Assembly: GCF_014805825.1 (NCBI RefSeq)
Contig: NZ_CP061941.1
Coordinates: 2,356,001 to 2,420,000 of the forward strand
Length of the DNA stretch: 64,000 bases
Direction of reading: 5' to 3'
DNA from: Marinomonas algicola
GTDB taxonomy: Bacteria > Pseudomonadota > Gammaproteobacteria > Pseudomonadales > Marinomonadaceae
A program made the position numbers and the translations under genes. The notes beneath the pieces were generated by a model, which had not been told where the DNA came from, did not search any database, and saw only the letters and a program-made list of their open reading frames with translations. This document shows, piece by piece, positions 62,440 to 64,000 of this stretch (its first letter is position 1; each line of letters opens with the position of its first letter).

Positions 62440-63345
62440 CTACGAAGCTTTAAATCGATTGCGGGCACCTTTGTAGTCATAGTGGGCATGTTCTGAGCCG
62501 CGATGGTACAAATCATCCAGGTAAGTTTGTTCCTGCGGCAACTCGTCTTCGCTGATTTCGCGCCACCAATGTTTGTTGGCACCTTTAACACCGTCATGCC
62601 AGCGGTAACCACGCTCTTTTAGATAGTCCTTTACATCAAACGGCGCACCAAACGCACGTACTAACACAGTTCGCCTGTCTGCTTCAGACAACAAGTTTGC
62701 AACGGACTCGGGCAACAAATGGAACAACCAGGCCATCGCCAAACAATCGGTTGCAGCTCGATGTCCTTCATAAAACCAACCTAAGCGAAGCAGCAGGTAC
62801 TCAAGCTTTCGACTTTCAAAGCCAAATGCTTTCCAATCTATGCCGCTAGCTGAACAGGCCCAAGACAAATGGCCTAATCCGGCAAACCGCTTTTCAAAGA
62901 AAGGACGATCAAACTGTGCATTGTGCGCAACCACCAGCGGATCATCGGATAACCAACTCGCTACCAGTGAATCATCAATGTGCTGGCCTTGAACCATATC
63001 ATCGGTGATACCGGTTAACTCGGTAATCAGCTCGGGGATTGGCTTGCCGGGATCTTCATACAGGCTGATCACATCAACAATCGACACAATCCGCTGAGCA
63101 GAGGGGCTGTAAAGCACCTTAACCATACCAAGCTCAATAATGGACTCATCATCGAAAGACAGTCCGGTTGTCTCTGTATCGAGCAGCACCATTGGCTGTT
63201 CATCACCGACCATAGGAGAAAGTTCAAGTGGCCAAGTCTGCGGCTCACGCGTTAATGGAATACGCTCCAGCAATCTAAAATCTTCTGGTCTTTCTGGGAT
63301 ATCCGCGAGACGCTCTAGCGGAAATGGCGCAGGGGCTCTTGTCAT
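62440..63345 (-). CDS. DEDDh 3'-5' exonuclease (DnaQ/Pol III epsilon-like), 301 aa
   Basis: Exo I motif VLLDTETTGLSFDDESIIELGMV (DxE), Exo II VVAHNAQFDRPFFE and Exo III HRAATDCLAM are all present, so it should be active. The C-terminal 60 residues (DVKDYLKERGYRWHDGVKGANKHWWREI) form a small domain that occurs in this family's ICE versions. It may proofread or trim single strands during transfer or recombination. It is a backbone gene between the left-end (right here) modules and HS5. Confidence 0.9.
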   Translation of the reverse strand: MTRAPAPFPLERLADIPERPEDFRLLERIPLTREPQTWPLELSPMVGDEQPMVLLDTETTGLSFDDESIIELGMVKVLYSPSAQRIVSIVDVISLYEDPGKPIPELITELTGITDDMVQGQHIDDSLVASWLSDDPLVVAHNAQFDRPFFEKRFAGLGHLSWACSASGIDWKAFGFESRKLEYLLLRLGWFYEGHRAATDCLAMAWLFHLLPESVANLLSEADRRTVLVRAFGAPFDVKDYLKERGYRWHDGVKGANKHWWREISEDELPQEQTYLDDLYHRGSEHAHYDYKGARNRFKAS

Positions 63346-64000
63346 TGATGGTTCCTCTTCAATTCTGTTGTTCGCTTTGGGTTATTTCACTGTGCCCTGT
63401 TCGTTTATAAACGCGTTTGTACAAAATGCACCTTGGGCCTCAGCGTTTTTTTAATCTTTCTACTGTGTGAACCCATGTATGAAGGCTTTGGCTAAGCCTT
63501 TCAGATAGCCTTAGCTAAACCCTTTAGGTAACCCTTACCGATACCCTTTACGCATGACTTAGCCAACCCCTTTTCAAACGGTTGCAAAAGGCTTTAACTG
63601 AGTTCGACTGAGCATTTTAATGATGCTCCTGACTTCGCTTTAAGCCAGTAAATTCAATACGAAGCAGAATTTTACTAACTGTTTTTAAACCCTTTGCAAA
63701 GGGTTCAACAAGCCTTATCTGACGGTTACTCGACCCATGCGTTAACCAGTAGCAGTAACAGGATCAGTAACAGAAACAAGAGCAGTAGGCAGAAGCAGTA
63801 TTGTCCAAGCCTTGCAGGCTTTGACGAGGGCGAGCGATCCCCCACATCAAGCTTTTCAACACAAAAAAGAAATCACCCACGACACAACGTCTTACTCGAA
63901 CAACTACAGTTTTACCTACAATTTTACTTGTAGAAATCAGCATAGCATTAGATACTGTATAAACAAACAGTATTAATTATGATTTTTCGAGGTTCGTCAT
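63346..64000. repeat. Non-coding region with short imperfect repeats and an 18-bp palindrome
   Basis: About 650 bp without a convincing gene. At 63480-63565 there is a run of related 10-13-base units, such as TAAGCCTTTCAGA, TAAACCCTTTAGG, TAACCCTTACCGA and TACCCTTTACGCA. At 63688-63705 AACCCTTTGCAAAGGGTT is a perfect 18-bp palindrome with the same CCCTTT core. At 63745-63800 CAGTA recurs several times in a purine-rich tract. A protein-binding array or a replication/partition site is possible. I cannot identify it. Confidence 0.5.

Noticed and set aside
63694..63933. 79-codon plus-strand frame in the right-end region
   Set aside because: Composition is low-complexity (Ser/Asn/Gln-rich from a CAGTA-type tract), there is no ribosome-binding site, and no family resemblance.
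63346..64000. oriT of the element
   Set aside because: In this family oriT lies near mobI, and neither mobI nor a recognisable nic region is present.
1..64000. CRISPR array, tRNA or rRNA genes, ICE attachment sites
   Set aside because: No regular repeat-spacer pattern, cloverleaf or rRNA stretch was seen, and no integrase or prfC junction is in the window.

Overview
The window is about 64 kb of an integrative and conjugative element (ICE) of the SXT/R391 family in a marine-type gammaproteobacterium, most likely Vibrionaceae or Shewanella-like. This rests on the order and content of the conserved genes. Read on the minus strand from right to left they are a DEDDh exonuclease, traI (MobH relaxase), traD, a 186-aa protein, a DUF4400 protein, traL-E-K-B-V-A, dsbC, traC, trbI-like, trhF, a TrbC/TraW fusion, traU, traN, then ssb, bet, exo, cobS-like, WGR protein, DUF3150, cobT-like, radC and a TOPRIM primase. 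The one core gene on the plus strand is the AcaB/DUF1845-type gene at 14990-15592. The int/xis end, oriT/mobI, the setCDR control region, complete traF and traH/traG are not in the window.

Cargo sits in the places where this family carries it (hotspot names HS1-HS5 are from memory of the family literature). HS5 (46.9-61.7 kb) is a defence island: a type II-short-like CBASS (HNH-SAVED effector, CD-NTase, E2 protein), a small-protein/YdjM-like pair, a histidine-kinase-type ATPase paired with a STAS-like/HTH protein, a type I restriction-modification locus (HsdR, a DUF4268 nuclease-like protein, HsdS, HsdM) and a WYL-domain regulator. HS1 (39.6-41.6 kb) has a HigA-type antitoxin, a truncated antitoxin stub and a Fic protein with a large inverted-repeat operator. 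HS2 (31.1-35.5 kb) has an Abi_2 protein, an IS3-family element inside a duplicated traA end, an orphan AbiEi-type antitoxin with two operators, and a DUF1778/GNAT toxin-antitoxin pair. HS4 (15.6-21.3 kb) has TrkA/TrkH potassium uptake with a KdpD/KdpE-like two-component pair, a broken BCCT transporter and a Fic fragment. HS3 (1-3.7 kb) has a partial HipA kinase, a traF-traN chimeric remnant and a three-gene ABM/ACT/ArsR cluster.

The transfer genes encode an F-type type IV secretion system. The ssb-to-primase block is the ICE's own recombination and DNA-processing operon. The most striking feature is in this block: eight of its genes are each preceded by a two-hairpin leader. The second hairpin pairs with that gene's Shine-Dalgarno sequence, and the paired sequence differs from gene to gene while the complementarity is kept. 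Three proteins of the same operon also end in a shared aromatic tail (SFYF or NYYF).

Several genes look broken or remodelled: the CD-NTase has a frameshift, the 146-aa gene upstream of cobT has an in-frame stop, and the traN, traF and traA remnants show how cargo insertion and illegitimate recombination shaped the hotspots.
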